Of a stretch of DNA of 64,000 nucleotides, positions 49,101 to 60,003 are shown piece by piece; the first letter of the stretch is position 1, and every line of letters starts with the position of its first letter. The stretch is from contig NC_073693.1 in the NCBI RefSeq assembly GCF_029784155.1, positions 161,120,031 to 161,184,030 of the forward strand. The letters are read 5' to 3'. The DNA comes from Uranotaenia lowii. Its lineage: Eukaryota > Arthropoda > Insecta > Diptera > Culicidae. The translations under genes and the position numbers were made by a program. The notes under the pieces were generated by a model, which had not been told where the DNA came from, did not search any database, and saw nothing but the letters and a program-made list of their open reading frames with translations.

Positions 49101-51045
49101 AACAAAAACTTAGTCATTTCACTGATAAGTCTTTTTGGTAATGTACCATTCATCGCCCATTATGATATACTATCTTAAATATTTTTGTCGAATTTAGTTT
49201 CGATTGACCATTAAGTATTACATTGCTACAATATCGTTCAGAAATTTGAATTTTTAAATTCTAAAAATTAGCAAAACAAAATAAATTCATTATGTGAAGT
49301 ATCTGACAAATTGAGGATTTGAAAAACATCTCAAACTTCAGAAACCGTTACTGAATAAACCCACAATTACAATAATATGAAATGTTTAAAAGATAGCTAG
49401 ATAGTATCCGTTACTATTCATTCATAAACCGTTGAAAATAACATAATTTCATCTTCAAAGCTGCTGACGATTCAGGTCCTCTCTATTTACAGCCAAAGAC
49501 CACATACGGTGCTATGCTAGTCTCCGAAAAAATGTGCGAATCGGCAAAGAGGGAGAGTTTGATTCACAGGAGAAAAATGTTTTGTGGCATGGCATCTTTC
49601 AGAAAATAAAAAAAAACGACCTCCTTCGTATGACGATGCGGTGTGGTAAATGTGACTCGTTTCATTTTGGTTCAGAGCTGTCAAAAATGGAAGTCAAATT
49701 TAATATCAGTTGTCCGATTTCTCGCTTGTTGTACCTGCGATAACAGTTTTGCTGTTGCTGGATTTGTGCTGTTAATAGATTGAATGTTCCATTCCATGAA
49801 TCATCATCGGGACGGTATTTGCCAGTGCCAGTTTATCTATCTATATCATACCCGTGCAGGCAGGAGAGAACTGGCTGTGCAAGGAGAGAGTGCATTCATG
49901 ACGAATCTGAACTGTTCGTTCATATATGTATGTAGGTACATGGTAACTACAAGCAGTTTGTATGTGTATGTCTTCCTGGTAGGTTTGTTGGTGCCGGAAT
50001 AAAATAAATTTAGTTAAACACTTGACGTGACTTTATGTTACCGTTTATTTCAGTTTGATTTTAGTTCAATGTGGCTTCTTTGTCAAAAAAGAAAAAGATC
50101 AATCAACGTTAAGATTTTTTACCACAATCTTCCGTATCATTTGATTGTTTTTTTTTTATCAGAGTAATTATCAATAATTTCCTTGGTATGATTCACTTAT
50201 TCTCTATCTTGAATGGGGTTTCTCTATATCTTACGTATTATGTTATATTCTATTTATTATTTATAACTAGTTTATTAAAGGCCTTTTACTTTTACAAAGT
50301 TTAAATGTGCCGAGGGTATTCGTTTCACTGGTTAGTAAGGAAGGGGGCCGTAATAGTCGCGGCGACTCAACAGTTAGAAAAAAAAAACTTTAAACAAGGA
50401 AAAAGGAAGGGGTTTATAGGGGTTATTCTTCGGTATCAGTTTTCCATTATGGTCCGGTGGTGGCCTTCTTTAGCTGTGGTTTCGGTAGCTACGGTTTGCA
50501 TGGTATCGGTTTCCAACCTTCTGGCCAGCCTTCTTCAGGAATGTGTCGAACCCGTTGGATGAGAGGTAGTACTAATAAATAAACAAAACAGACATTAAAT
50601 GAAGAACACACAAGGGGAGAGTTTACGTGGGTAAGCGGACTAAACGACCAAGTCAGACAGCTTGAGATATTTGTAAATTGGGAACAAATATCCAAAATCT
50701 AAGTTTGCCAGAATGTCTCGAATTGGAACCCCAGGTAATCTACCTCGGGCCCTAAGGGTATCCAGTAGCCAAGCCCTCGTTTGACCATACCTTTCACACG
50801 TCCATACAACATTTATGTTATATTCGTAAAACTATATTTCTCAACTGTTTCCATTTCAAATAAACTTAAGTACACCAAGATTTTTTTTACTCTGATATAG
50901 GTACATACATACATACGTAACGCGTAAAAAAACGTGCAAAAAACCCGTGTTAATTCCCGAAAAGCATGTAAAAAACCGTGGTAATTGCGGAAACCCGTGT
51001 AAAAAAACATAAAAATTTCTGCAGATCTGAAACTTGAAACAATAA
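46170..51045. other. Gene-poor intergenic DNA
   Basis: No credible gene was found. 47350-47410 is a fragment of the inverted-repeat family seen at 29328 and 29953. Frames at 47843-48127, 49534-49743 and 50305-50562 show no family features. A minus-strand stretch at 50450-50560 is locally less AT-rich but has stops in every useful frame. Confidence 0.45.
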
Positions 51046-51046
51046 G

Positions 51047-51084
51047 ACACTGAAGACCTGAGACTTGAGACTTGAGACCTGAGA
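51047..51084 (+). repeat. 7-bp minisatellite block 1 (GAGACCT orientation)
   Basis: GAAGACCTGAGACTTGAGAC and continuation: about five units of the 7-bp motif GAGACNT directly abutting the 3' end of the RTE fragment. Confidence 0.75.
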
Positions 51085-52424
51085 TTATTTATTTTTATTT
51101 ACATAGTATTCCGTCTCCCGACATAACTTGACGAACATAATTCCTAAAATTCACTCGGTTCATAGCAACTGTTCTCCAATTTCTCGGGAACCCCACGTTC
51201 CCCAGATCACGCTCCACTTGGTCTAACCATCTCGCTCGTTGCGCCCCCGCTCGTCTTGTTCCTACCGGATTCGTAGCGAACACCTGTTTTGCAGGACAGT
51301 CGTCCGGCATTCTCGCAACATGTCCAGCCCAGCGTATCCGGCCAGCCTTCACCACCTTCTGGATACTGGGTTCATAGTAGAGTTGCGCGAGCTCGTGGTT
51401 CATCCTTCGCCTCCACACTCCGTTCTCCTGTACGCCGCCAAAGATGGTTCTTAACATTCGTCGCTCGAATACTCCGAGTGTACGCAGGTCCTCCTCGAGC
51501 AATATCCATGTCTCGTGCCCGTAAAGAACAACTCTAATAAGCGCCATATACAGGTTACATTTCGTGCGAGGGCTAAGTCTTCTCGACCGCAGTTGCTTGT
51601 GGAGTTCATAGTAGGCACGACTTCCGCTGATAATTCGCCTCCGGATCTCACGGCTGTTGTCATTGTCTGCGGTCACCAGTGAGCCGAGATAAACAAAGTC
51701 TTCGACTATCTCCAGCTCGTCGCCGTCGATCGTGACCTTGCTATTACTGGAGAAGCGGGTTCGGTCGGTCTCGGATCCGCAGGCCAGCATGTCTTGGACG
51801 TATTAATCATCAACCCAATCCTTCCTGCTTCGCGTTTTAGTTTGTGATAGATCTCCTCCACCGCCGCAGATGATCTGCCGACAATATCAATGTCATCGGC
51901 AAAGCAGATAAGTTGACTGGATCTGTTGAAAATCGTGCCCCGCATTTCGCCCACCGTTCGTCGAATAACACCTTCTAGCGCCACGTTGATCATCATGCAG
52001 GATAGACCATCACCTTGTCGAACCCTCCTGCGCGATTCGAATGAACTCGACAATTCACCCGAAATCCGCACACGTCGATGAATAGATGGTGCGGAGGGAC
52101 TTGGTGTTCCCGGCATTTTTGGAGGATTTGCCGTTATGTGAATATCTGGTCCGTCGTTGACCGTCCCTCCATGAAGCCGGCCTGATGACTTTCCACGAAT
52201 CTGTTTGCTTGTGGCGTTAGGCGGCGGAGTAGGATTCGAGACAACACTTTGTAGGCGGCATTGAGGACAGTGATCGCTCGGTAGTTCTCACAGTCCAATT
52301 TGTCACCCTTCTTGTAGATGGGGCATATTACTCCCTCCTTCCACTCCTCCGGTAGCTGTTCTATGTCCCAGATCCGGATTATCAACCGGTGTAGGCAATC
52401 GGCCAACCTGTCCGGGCCCATTTT
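51085..52424 (-). pseudogene. Truncated RTE-clade retrotransposon (copy 2)
   Basis: The 3' half of the same family as 10970-13440. On the minus strand it begins at KMGPDRLADCLHRLIIRIWD, continues through LPEEWKEGVICPIYKKG, the reverse transcriptase core with CFADDIDIVGRSSAAVEEIY, and the C-terminal IVEDFVYLGSLVTADNDNS and MPDDCPAKQVFATNPVGTRR. A deletion of about 110 nt relative to copy 1 lies near 52080, and frames shift. Both ends run straight into the 7-bp minisatellite. It is less decayed than copy 1: 231 codons at 51095-51790 stay open. Confidence 0.88.
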
Positions 52425-52433
52425 GACGGGACC

Positions 52434-52950
52434 TGAGACATGAGACCTGAAAAATGAGACCTGAGATCTGAAACCTGAGACCTGAGATCTGAAACCTGAG
52501 ACCTGAGACTTAAGACATGACACATAAAGACACGAGACCTGAGACCTAAGACATTGGACATTAGATCTGAGACATAAAACATGAAACCTGAGGCATGATA
52601 TCTGAGACCTGAGACTTGGGACTTACGACATTACATTTGAGACCTAAGACATGGGACATTAGACCTGAGACCTGAGACATAAAACATGAGACCTGGGACA
52701 TGGGACCTGAGACCTGAGTCTTGAGACTCAAGACATGACATCTGAGACCTGTTACACGAGACCTGTGACAGGAGACCTAAGACATGGGACATTAGACCTG
52801 AGACCTGAGACATAAAACATAAGACCTGAGACCTGAGTTTTGAGACTTAAGACATGACATCTGAAACCTTAGACAAGGGACATTAGACCTGAGACATAAA
52901 ACATAAGACCTGAAACATGGGACCTTAGACCTGAGACATGAGACATCAAG
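52434..52950 (+). repeat. 7-bp minisatellite block 2 (GAGACCT orientation)
   Basis: About 70 imperfect units of GAGACCT / GAGACAT / GAGATCT in one orientation, joined at its left to the truncated RTE copy. Seven is not a multiple of three, so all three minus-strand frames encode the same heptad-like peptide (SGLRSQV). The resulting frames are not genes. Confidence 0.93.
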
Positions 52951-52959
52951 CATCAGCAT

Positions 52960-54335
52960 CGCACGAATGCTTCAACAGAACAAGAAGTTGCGTTGACCGA
53001 ATCAATTTCCGTTGCCGGGCTTGTTCAAATGAATTGCCTAAGAAATGCGAATGGCCGAATTCTCGATTTAGCCTACGTCAATAATCCGGGTTACGCCGAG
53101 CTTATTGGTCCACCCGTACCACTTCTTAAGATAGACGAACATCACAAGCTATTCATTCTACACTGTGACATGCAGTTTACTCTACCAGTCTACGACAATG
53201 TTAAGGAAAACGCTACTGGCTTTGACTTCAAGAGGTGTGATCTCGGCCTGTTGAATGATAAGCTTTCGACAATAGATTGAACACAAAACCTGAAGTGCTC
53301 TTCTGTCGATGGAATGCATTCTATGAAACATTGTACAACTTATTCCACGAATTTGTACCACGTCACCGTTACACCACGACCACCGTAAGGCAACCTTGGT
53401 GAGCTCCGTAACTTACGCAACAGACTCCGTAAAGCCCGCAATCGCTTCTTCAGTGCCAAATCCGAATAAAACAGCGATAGTCTACGAGTCATTGAAAGCG
53501 AATATAACGATCTGCTTACATCGACTTATGCGGCGTGCCTGGAAAGGCTTCATTCAAACCTAAAGGAGAATTCGTCGTCGTTTTGGACTTTCATCAGGAC
53601 TCAAAAACCGTCGAAACGCATCCCGGCTAACGTGGAGTATAAAGGACGTGTAGCATGCACAGCTGAGGAAGCAGCCAATCTGTTTGCAGACTTCTTTAAA
53701 AGTGTATTCCGTACCGCCTCTCCTTCATCACATCCTGAAAGATTTCACTTCAAAAGCATTCGATCTAGTTTCACATACCCTTGTAATCGACAAACTCTTA
53801 CATCTGGGCTTTCCGAGGTGGATTGTTGAATTCGTACCTGTCGGACCGCAAAGCATTCGTTCAAGTGAATCACGAAGCCTCAATGCTATTCAACATCACC
53901 TCAGGGGTTCCTCAAGGGAGCGTGCTCGGTCCGCTAATTTTCATCCTGTACATCAACGACCTCGCATATCGATTAAAATCTGGGAAATTATTGTTCGCGG
54001 ACGATCTCAAAATCTTCCGAATAATAGCTTCCATCGTAGATTGTACTGCCTTGCAAAATGATATCGATCAGCTCCTGATGTGGTGCTGATGAAAACCTCC
54101 TGATGAAAACGGAATGGCCGTTAACATCAAGAAATGTAAAGCAGTTTCATTTACTCGGTGTCTGACTACTACCAAATTTACCTACGCGATTGGTTCGACT
54201 GGCCTTGAGCGGGTTAGTTCTATTCGTGACTTAGGTGTGGTAGTTGATAGCAAACTAATGAATAGAATTAAGAATTTAGGTTAAGATTCAGTCTGTACGA
54301 ATAATTTCGAAGACGAATAATAAAGAATAATAAAT
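52960..54335 (+). pseudogene. Jockey/CR1-like LINE fragment (broken)
   Basis: The plus strand encodes an endonuclease-end piece (NANGRILDLAYVNNPGYAEL), then linker sequence with stops. After an apparent internal deletion a reverse transcriptase core follows: FDLVSHTLVIDKLLHLGFPR, WIVEFLNSYLSDRKAFVQVN, SGVPQGSVLGPLIFILYIND, then FADDLKIF. Stops and frame changes are frequent. It differs from both the RTE and the I-type elements here. It is sandwiched between minisatellite blocks. Confidence 0.8.
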
Positions 54336-54337
54336 CA

Positions 54338-54606
54338 GACATGAGACATGAAAAATGAGACATGAGACCTGAAACTCCCAAGTCTCATGTCTCAGCTCTT
54401 AGGGCTCATGTCTCATGTCTCACGCTTATGTCTCATGTCGTATGTCTCATGTAGTATGTCTCATGTCTCAGGTCTCAGGTCCCATGTCTCATTTCTCATG
54501 TCTTAAGTCTCAGGATTCTTGTCTCAGGTCTCAAGTCGCATGTCTTTTGTCTCTGGTCTCTTGTCTTATGTCTCAGGACTCTGGTCTTACATATGTGACA
54601 GGTCTC
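54338..54606 (-). repeat. 7-bp minisatellite block 3 (orientation flips)
   Basis: It begins with a few GAGACAT units, then at about 54371 switches to the reverse complement (TCTCATGTCTCAGG...) for about 33 units. The switch forms a local near-palindrome (ATGAGACCTG...AAGTCTCATG). Confidence 0.92.
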
Positions 54607-54611
54607 TGCAC

Positions 54612-57105
54612 GGAGAAAAATATATAGATTATTAGCGATATTACGCGTCTACATGAACATAAATATGATTGTTTGGTTCTGACCCGAAAATACATTCAAG
54701 CCAACCATCTGAATATACGTTGCCACGAATGGATAAATGGCTGATTTAGCGATCGCATCAGCTTCGAGAATCCAACAAGAATTTTAAGTCAATCATTCGT
54801 ATGGCTGTTTTAACTGTAATACTGCTTCCCATAAACGTTGGAAATTGTAGATTCAAATGTTAATTAAAATTAATTTGAGCATTTAACTGGTTTTTCCTTT
54901 TTATTTTTTAAAAGACACGTGTTTTTTATTGAATCATATATTACATCAGTGGGATATTTTTTTATTCAAACCAATGCAATAAACTTAATTGATGCTGCTG
55001 CTCCGCCGTTTCCAGAAGGATAATTTTGGAGGCTTGCTCGGAAAACGCCACACTGGCCCTAAAACAAAATTAAAAAAAAAACAATCGTTAAGAACAAAAT
55101 TGCTTTTTTTCTTATAAATATTCAAAAAATATCGAATGACTTACGTGATATAGTGAACCTTCATATAAGAGAAGCGACATCTGATCCCTCTTCAAATGAA
55201 ATATATGGCAACATCGCCGAAATCTTGGACAAAAATATTCCCAGCACTGTTTTCTGGCTCAATGTTCAAGCTCTAAAGTGAACGCTCCTTCAATTCAATA
55301 AAACAACATTGAACTCGATGACCGAAGGATCGCGATAAACGGTATGAATGACTTGAATTTCGTTAATTATCAGTTAGCTTTCGTACTAGAAACATGATTC
55401 ACCAAAGCATTAAAAAAAATTGCACCAAATCATAAATTCATATGACCAGCTAAAAAATTATCTGTTTGAACTATGACAACAATCGCAATACCTTCCTTGA
55501 TTGAGTTTTCAATAAGAAAAGTAAAAGCTCTGCGACAAAATGCTCGGATCGATTGGAATCGATTTTGACAGTTCTTTTGCTCGATTGGAATTTTGTGTTT
55601 CAGCAGCCGAATTCCGGTACTTGAAGAAAATCACCAAAAATCTCTTCTAGAAAAGAAATTCTAAAATTGTCGTTCTCTTCATAAAAATGTCTTTTCTTCT
55701 TGACTGATTCCGGAAAAGTAAAGAGAAAGAAAAAAAGCCAAATGTAAGAGAAGAAAAAAGTATAGTTCACCTATTCACCGCTAGACGTCTTTGACGTTGG
55801 TTGTCGGTGAGACTTTTCAAAACGACTTATTGTTGGCACCGTCTTTCTCCCATGTTAGTTTGTTTCCCGATATTTAGCAAGGCAATTAGAGATTAAAATT
55901 ATATTTGTAATACTGAAAACTATTTATAACAGCAATATTCAATATTGCTAGATAAAATACTTCAAATCTTGCTCACAGCCGTGCATGCAATTGGACACTT
56001 TGAAAAATGAAGCTAGAAAGTTACGTGCTTGTAAACAATCGGATGTGTTGAAATGATGAAATATGTTATAGTTGTACATTCGAAAGTGTCATACTTATTG
56101 ATTTAGATTAATTAGGTTTAATCGATTACCTTAGCCAAGGTATCGCAATGTTGTTAGAACTTGTAAATGTACCGGAATTGTTGTGGTTCTTTCATCCTTT
56201 AATGGGATAGCGTTCAATGGTTGATCCAATAAGTAATAAACTTCTCAGCCAAACATTTTGGCATTCGAAAGAGTTTTTCGACCGTTTAATTTAACAGAAA
56301 TCCTCACTGAAAAGAAATGTCTTTTTGAATTTCCGGAGCAAAAATGCCGAAGAAATTAAAAATCTCGTTTTCTATTTCAAACGTCAAAAAAAGTCTACTT
56401 TGAATTGACCGGAATGTCAATCTAAGAAAATTTCGCAACTAAAAAAACCGAAGAGATTGAAAATCATATTTTCTTTTTTAAACGTCAAAAAATGTCTTCT
56501 TTAAATTCATCGGAATTCCAAGATAAGAAAATTTTAAAAATGTCTTCAATAATTTCTTTTCTTTCACGGCATTTTTTGCCCGGAATTCGGCTGCAGATGT
56601 CACTTCTCTTATATACAGGTTCACTAACGTGATAAAATTGATTTGGAGACATTTTGGGGGATTTTGTTATTTCCCTTTGCCTCGGCCTACCGGGATCAAA
56701 CTATGCGCGCTGCAACTGATATGTCCAAGCGTGTGAATCTGAAACTGAATGCAACTGTTAGTAGAACAAATAAACGTACACAACAAATTTAACTTACATT
56801 TTCGCTTTCTGATGTGTTTTCGCCAAAAAATAACTTTCACCATCTTCTATTTTTGTGACATTCTAAAACTAAATTTAGTATCTTTAAGTTGACCTGAATA
56901 AAATAGCCAAATCCACCATATGTTAGCCATATTAGCGATAAGCAGATGAGAAATCCTCGATAGCCAAAACAACTTTACAGTAATGCTAGTTTATTCGTAG
57001 TCATCGATGTAGATTCAGCAATATTATGGGTTCAACCAAAAAACAGTGATATGGAAGAGCCAACCAGGCGAATTTTGATAACAACCTGTAGAGTTTTTTA
57101 TCCGT
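54612..57105. other. Spacer between minisatellite blocks
   Basis: No gene was recognised. Between about 55600 and 56620 runs of GAAATTCTAAAA, AAAGAAATGTC and GGAATTC-type phrases recur, with GCAGCCGAATTCCGG at 55603 mirrored by CCGGAATTCGGCTGC at 56580. This points to an inverted-repeat element spanning roughly 55600-56600. Confidence 0.45.
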
Positions 57106-57456
57106 GTGGTCTCAGGTCTCAGATCTCATGTCTTAGATCTCGAGTCTCATGTCTCAGGTCTCACGTTTCATAGTTCTTGCCTTATGCCTCAGGTCTCATG
57201 TCTCAGGTCTCAGGTCTCTTGTCTCATGTCTTTTGTCTCATGTCTCAGGTATAAAGTCTCTTGTCTCATGCCTCAGGTCTCATGTCTTATGTCTCATGTC
57301 TCAGATATCAAGTCTCATGTCTTTTGTCTCATGTCTCAGGTCTAAAGTCTCATGTCTCAGGTCTCATGTTTTATGGCTCTTGTCTCATGCCTAAGGTCTC
57401 ATGTTATATGTCTCATGTCTCATGCTCAGGTCTCAAGTCTCATATCTCTTGTTTCA
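57106..57456 (-). repeat. 7-bp minisatellite block 4 (TCTCAGG orientation)
   Basis: About 50 units in the same flipped orientation as most of block 3. All plus frames encode MSHVSGL-like heptads; these are repeat translations. Confidence 0.93.
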
Positions 57457-57459
57457 GTG

Positions 57460-59027
57460 AACGGCCCCTTTTTAACGGCCGTTATTAGTGAACGGCCCCT
57501 TAGTTTATTAATAAAACATTTAACCGTTAAAAAGCATTAGAAATGTCAGGAAATGCATGAGAACATGTGTTCATAATTAGCCCATAAAACAAAAACTATG
57601 AGGTAAATATAAACATTCAGCTGTGAATCAGTGCGGCAATTTTTTTGCAAATTTCTTCAAAATCCAGATAAAGCATCATAAACTGGATGTAAACAGCATT
57701 TCAGCTGGATTTTCAAAACATTGAACACTGTCCAAAACTATTTTTGTTTCACGGGGTTATAATTTTTTATACATCTGAAATAAAATCATTAGGGTCTGAA
57801 AACTGATCTGGAACAGCTTATATTCATTAATCGGATGTCAAACTACCACTTTTGAAAATTTTTGTGATCATTCATTACCCTTTTTTTTCGGAATTACCAC
57901 GTGTTTATAATGACCTCACTTAGCCATAATCGTGCGATAAGAATTCAAGTTTCTCAACTACGAAAAAGAAATAAAAGTTGTTTAGAGTTGTAATAGAGAT
58001 TCTGAAACAAAAAAACTACGAAGTACTTATCGTAAACTTGCTAGATTGCCCGGATTGGTAATTAGCCCGGTTTTATTCACTTTATTCGAGTAATTAGAAT
58101 TTATGATATTTGCGTGCAAAACGAAATTATTTGAGCAATTTTTTTCAAAAAATTATAAACTGTTTTTGGAAGCCTAAAGTATCACTTAAACTCTGCTGAT
58201 GTGTTTAAATTTAAAAAAATATTTTAAGTGAGATTTTTCCTGATTCTTTTATTTGAATAATTGCTGGGTTTTGACAAAATTTGCCCGGATATTGGCCGGA
58301 TTTTGGGTTGAGAAATTTGAAATTAAATGACCGGATTTTGCCATGTTTTTAGATAAGATGCCCGGATTTGTCTGGTTTTTGTGAGTGCGAGAAAAATTCT
58401 GGCAACCTAAACTTATCGTCAGTACACAATCTATGACTCAGTTTCGCCTTCACTAACGGATTTTCGCAAATAATCTTTTACCGATATGAGCTCAGATGAC
58501 ACACCTGCCGAATATCGAACATGAAGGAAGCAAACTTTTTTCATGAATCTTGAGCTTACTGAAGGGATGTATAGTAAATATGTATGGAGGTGTGGCAGAA
58601 TCTCGTCACTAGCATCCGTTTTCTTGTTTCGCTATGCTGACATATGGATGCTGTTTGGTCCGTGGGAGGCTGTTACGTCTTCGCGAGTTTTGTCGCTTGT
58701 AGGCAGCAAGACACACATTTCGTATATGGAAGAAACCGATTGATCGCTTTAGTCGCGATTTCCAGTAGCGTGTAGATATTGGGAGTGCTGCATCTAAGTG
58801 AACGGCTCATTTGTTGTCTTCATCGTGCATATGCATTCAGCATGAACACAACATATTAGTATCAATCAAATTATTTTAAACTGGCGAAAAAGTCTTAAAT
58901 CGAAGAACGTTGAAAAAATGACATTTTCATCATCCGGGTAAATAATTGTTGATGTTACTCTAATGAATTTATTGGAAAAGCTTTAAAGTTTCACTGTCTG
59001 AATATTTGTTTTGAAGTTTGTATCTAT
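57460..59027. other. AT-rich intergenic DNA
   Basis: GTGAACGGCCCCTT occurs twice at 57457-57500, the second after an inverted AACGGCCGTT. Phrases GCCCGGATTT/GGCCGGATTTTG recur at 58050-58370. No gene was recognised. Confidence 0.4.
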
Positions 59028-59073
59028 TAAGGTACTCCTTGGTAAGTGGGGACGATGGATATTTAAATAATAT

Positions 59074-60003
59074 TAAGGTACACCGGGGTAAGTGGGGACG
59101 GTGGCTTTTAAAACAATACTGTGAACTATTTTTTTTCAAACTTTTAATGCAGAATGTTAAATTTACTTGTAATCTATCCAATAACTGTAAAAGAGAAACG
59201 GTTCCGACAATTGCGGATGTTTACGGTGACTTTTTGTAAATTTTCTATTTTTAACTACGATGTGGAGTTGATTTGCATTTTTTTCAATCGCAATTTTCTC
59301 GTAAATTAGCTGGCTCTTGACGAAAAACTCTACATTGAAACAATCCTTACATTCGAAACAACCATTTAGGAAAAGAAACGACGGTTAAAAATTGAGAAAA
59401 AAGGGTTTATTTGCAAAAATCTAAAATTTTGTCTCCAAACCCTACCTGGGGTAAGTGGGGACGACTTTATACATACTTGAAGTTTACACATTTTTTCAAT
59501 TTTCTCTCCTTCATTCAATACAATTTAGCTTTATTTAGCATTCAGATCGTGAAAAGTTGGGAAAAGTTCTTGTTTTTTTTCTAAAAAAAAAAGTATATAT
59601 TTTCGATAATATCGAATTACACATAATAATCATTGAAAGATGTCTTATTAATAGTACCAAGAACTTTTTCAAAAATTTCGGACGGTTCGAGCAATAAAGT
59701 AACGTGTTCAACCAAAAAACACCAATTTGTTGAAAATTTCCTGAGAAATTAAAGGGAAAATCTACCGTCCCCACTTACCCCATAAAGCGGGGTAAGTGAA
59801 GACACCAGCAGTCCATAACAATTTACGTGCAAACTTTTTTCGCAATGCGTCTATCAAGCTTATCTCTTCAGAATTTGTGAACAACATGTTCTGCATCACA
59901 TTGAACGCGATTTTATCAAAATTGACCCACTGCTGATTTTTTTAATGATTTTTTAAAGTTGAACTATACGGAAAACCGTCCCCACTTACCCCGGGGTACC
60001 TTA
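59074..60003. mobile_element. MITE with GGGGTAAGTGGGGACGG termini
   Basis: The left end TAAGGTACACCGGGGTAAGT is mirrored at the right end by ACTTACCCCGGGGTACCTTA with one mismatch, over about 930 bp. A further diverged left-end copy lies just outside at 59028. Internal copies of GGGGTAAGTGGGGACG occur at 59448 (plus) and 59765 (minus). There is no coding capacity. Sequence around 59800-59920 is repeated, diverged, at 62225-62335. Confidence 0.75.

Noticed and set aside
50305..50562. 85-codon plus frame and its antisense as a small secreted or antimicrobial peptide gene
   Set aside because: No signal peptide plus mature-peptide pattern in either strand; stops interrupt the better-looking minus frame.
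52382..52813. Open minus-strand frames encoding SGLRSQV-type repeats as a repetitive protein
   Set aside because: They are translations of the 7-bp minisatellite and appear in every frame.
54415..54627. MSHAYVSCRMSHVV... frame as a gene
   Set aside because: Same 7-bp repeat translation; no start context or splice support.
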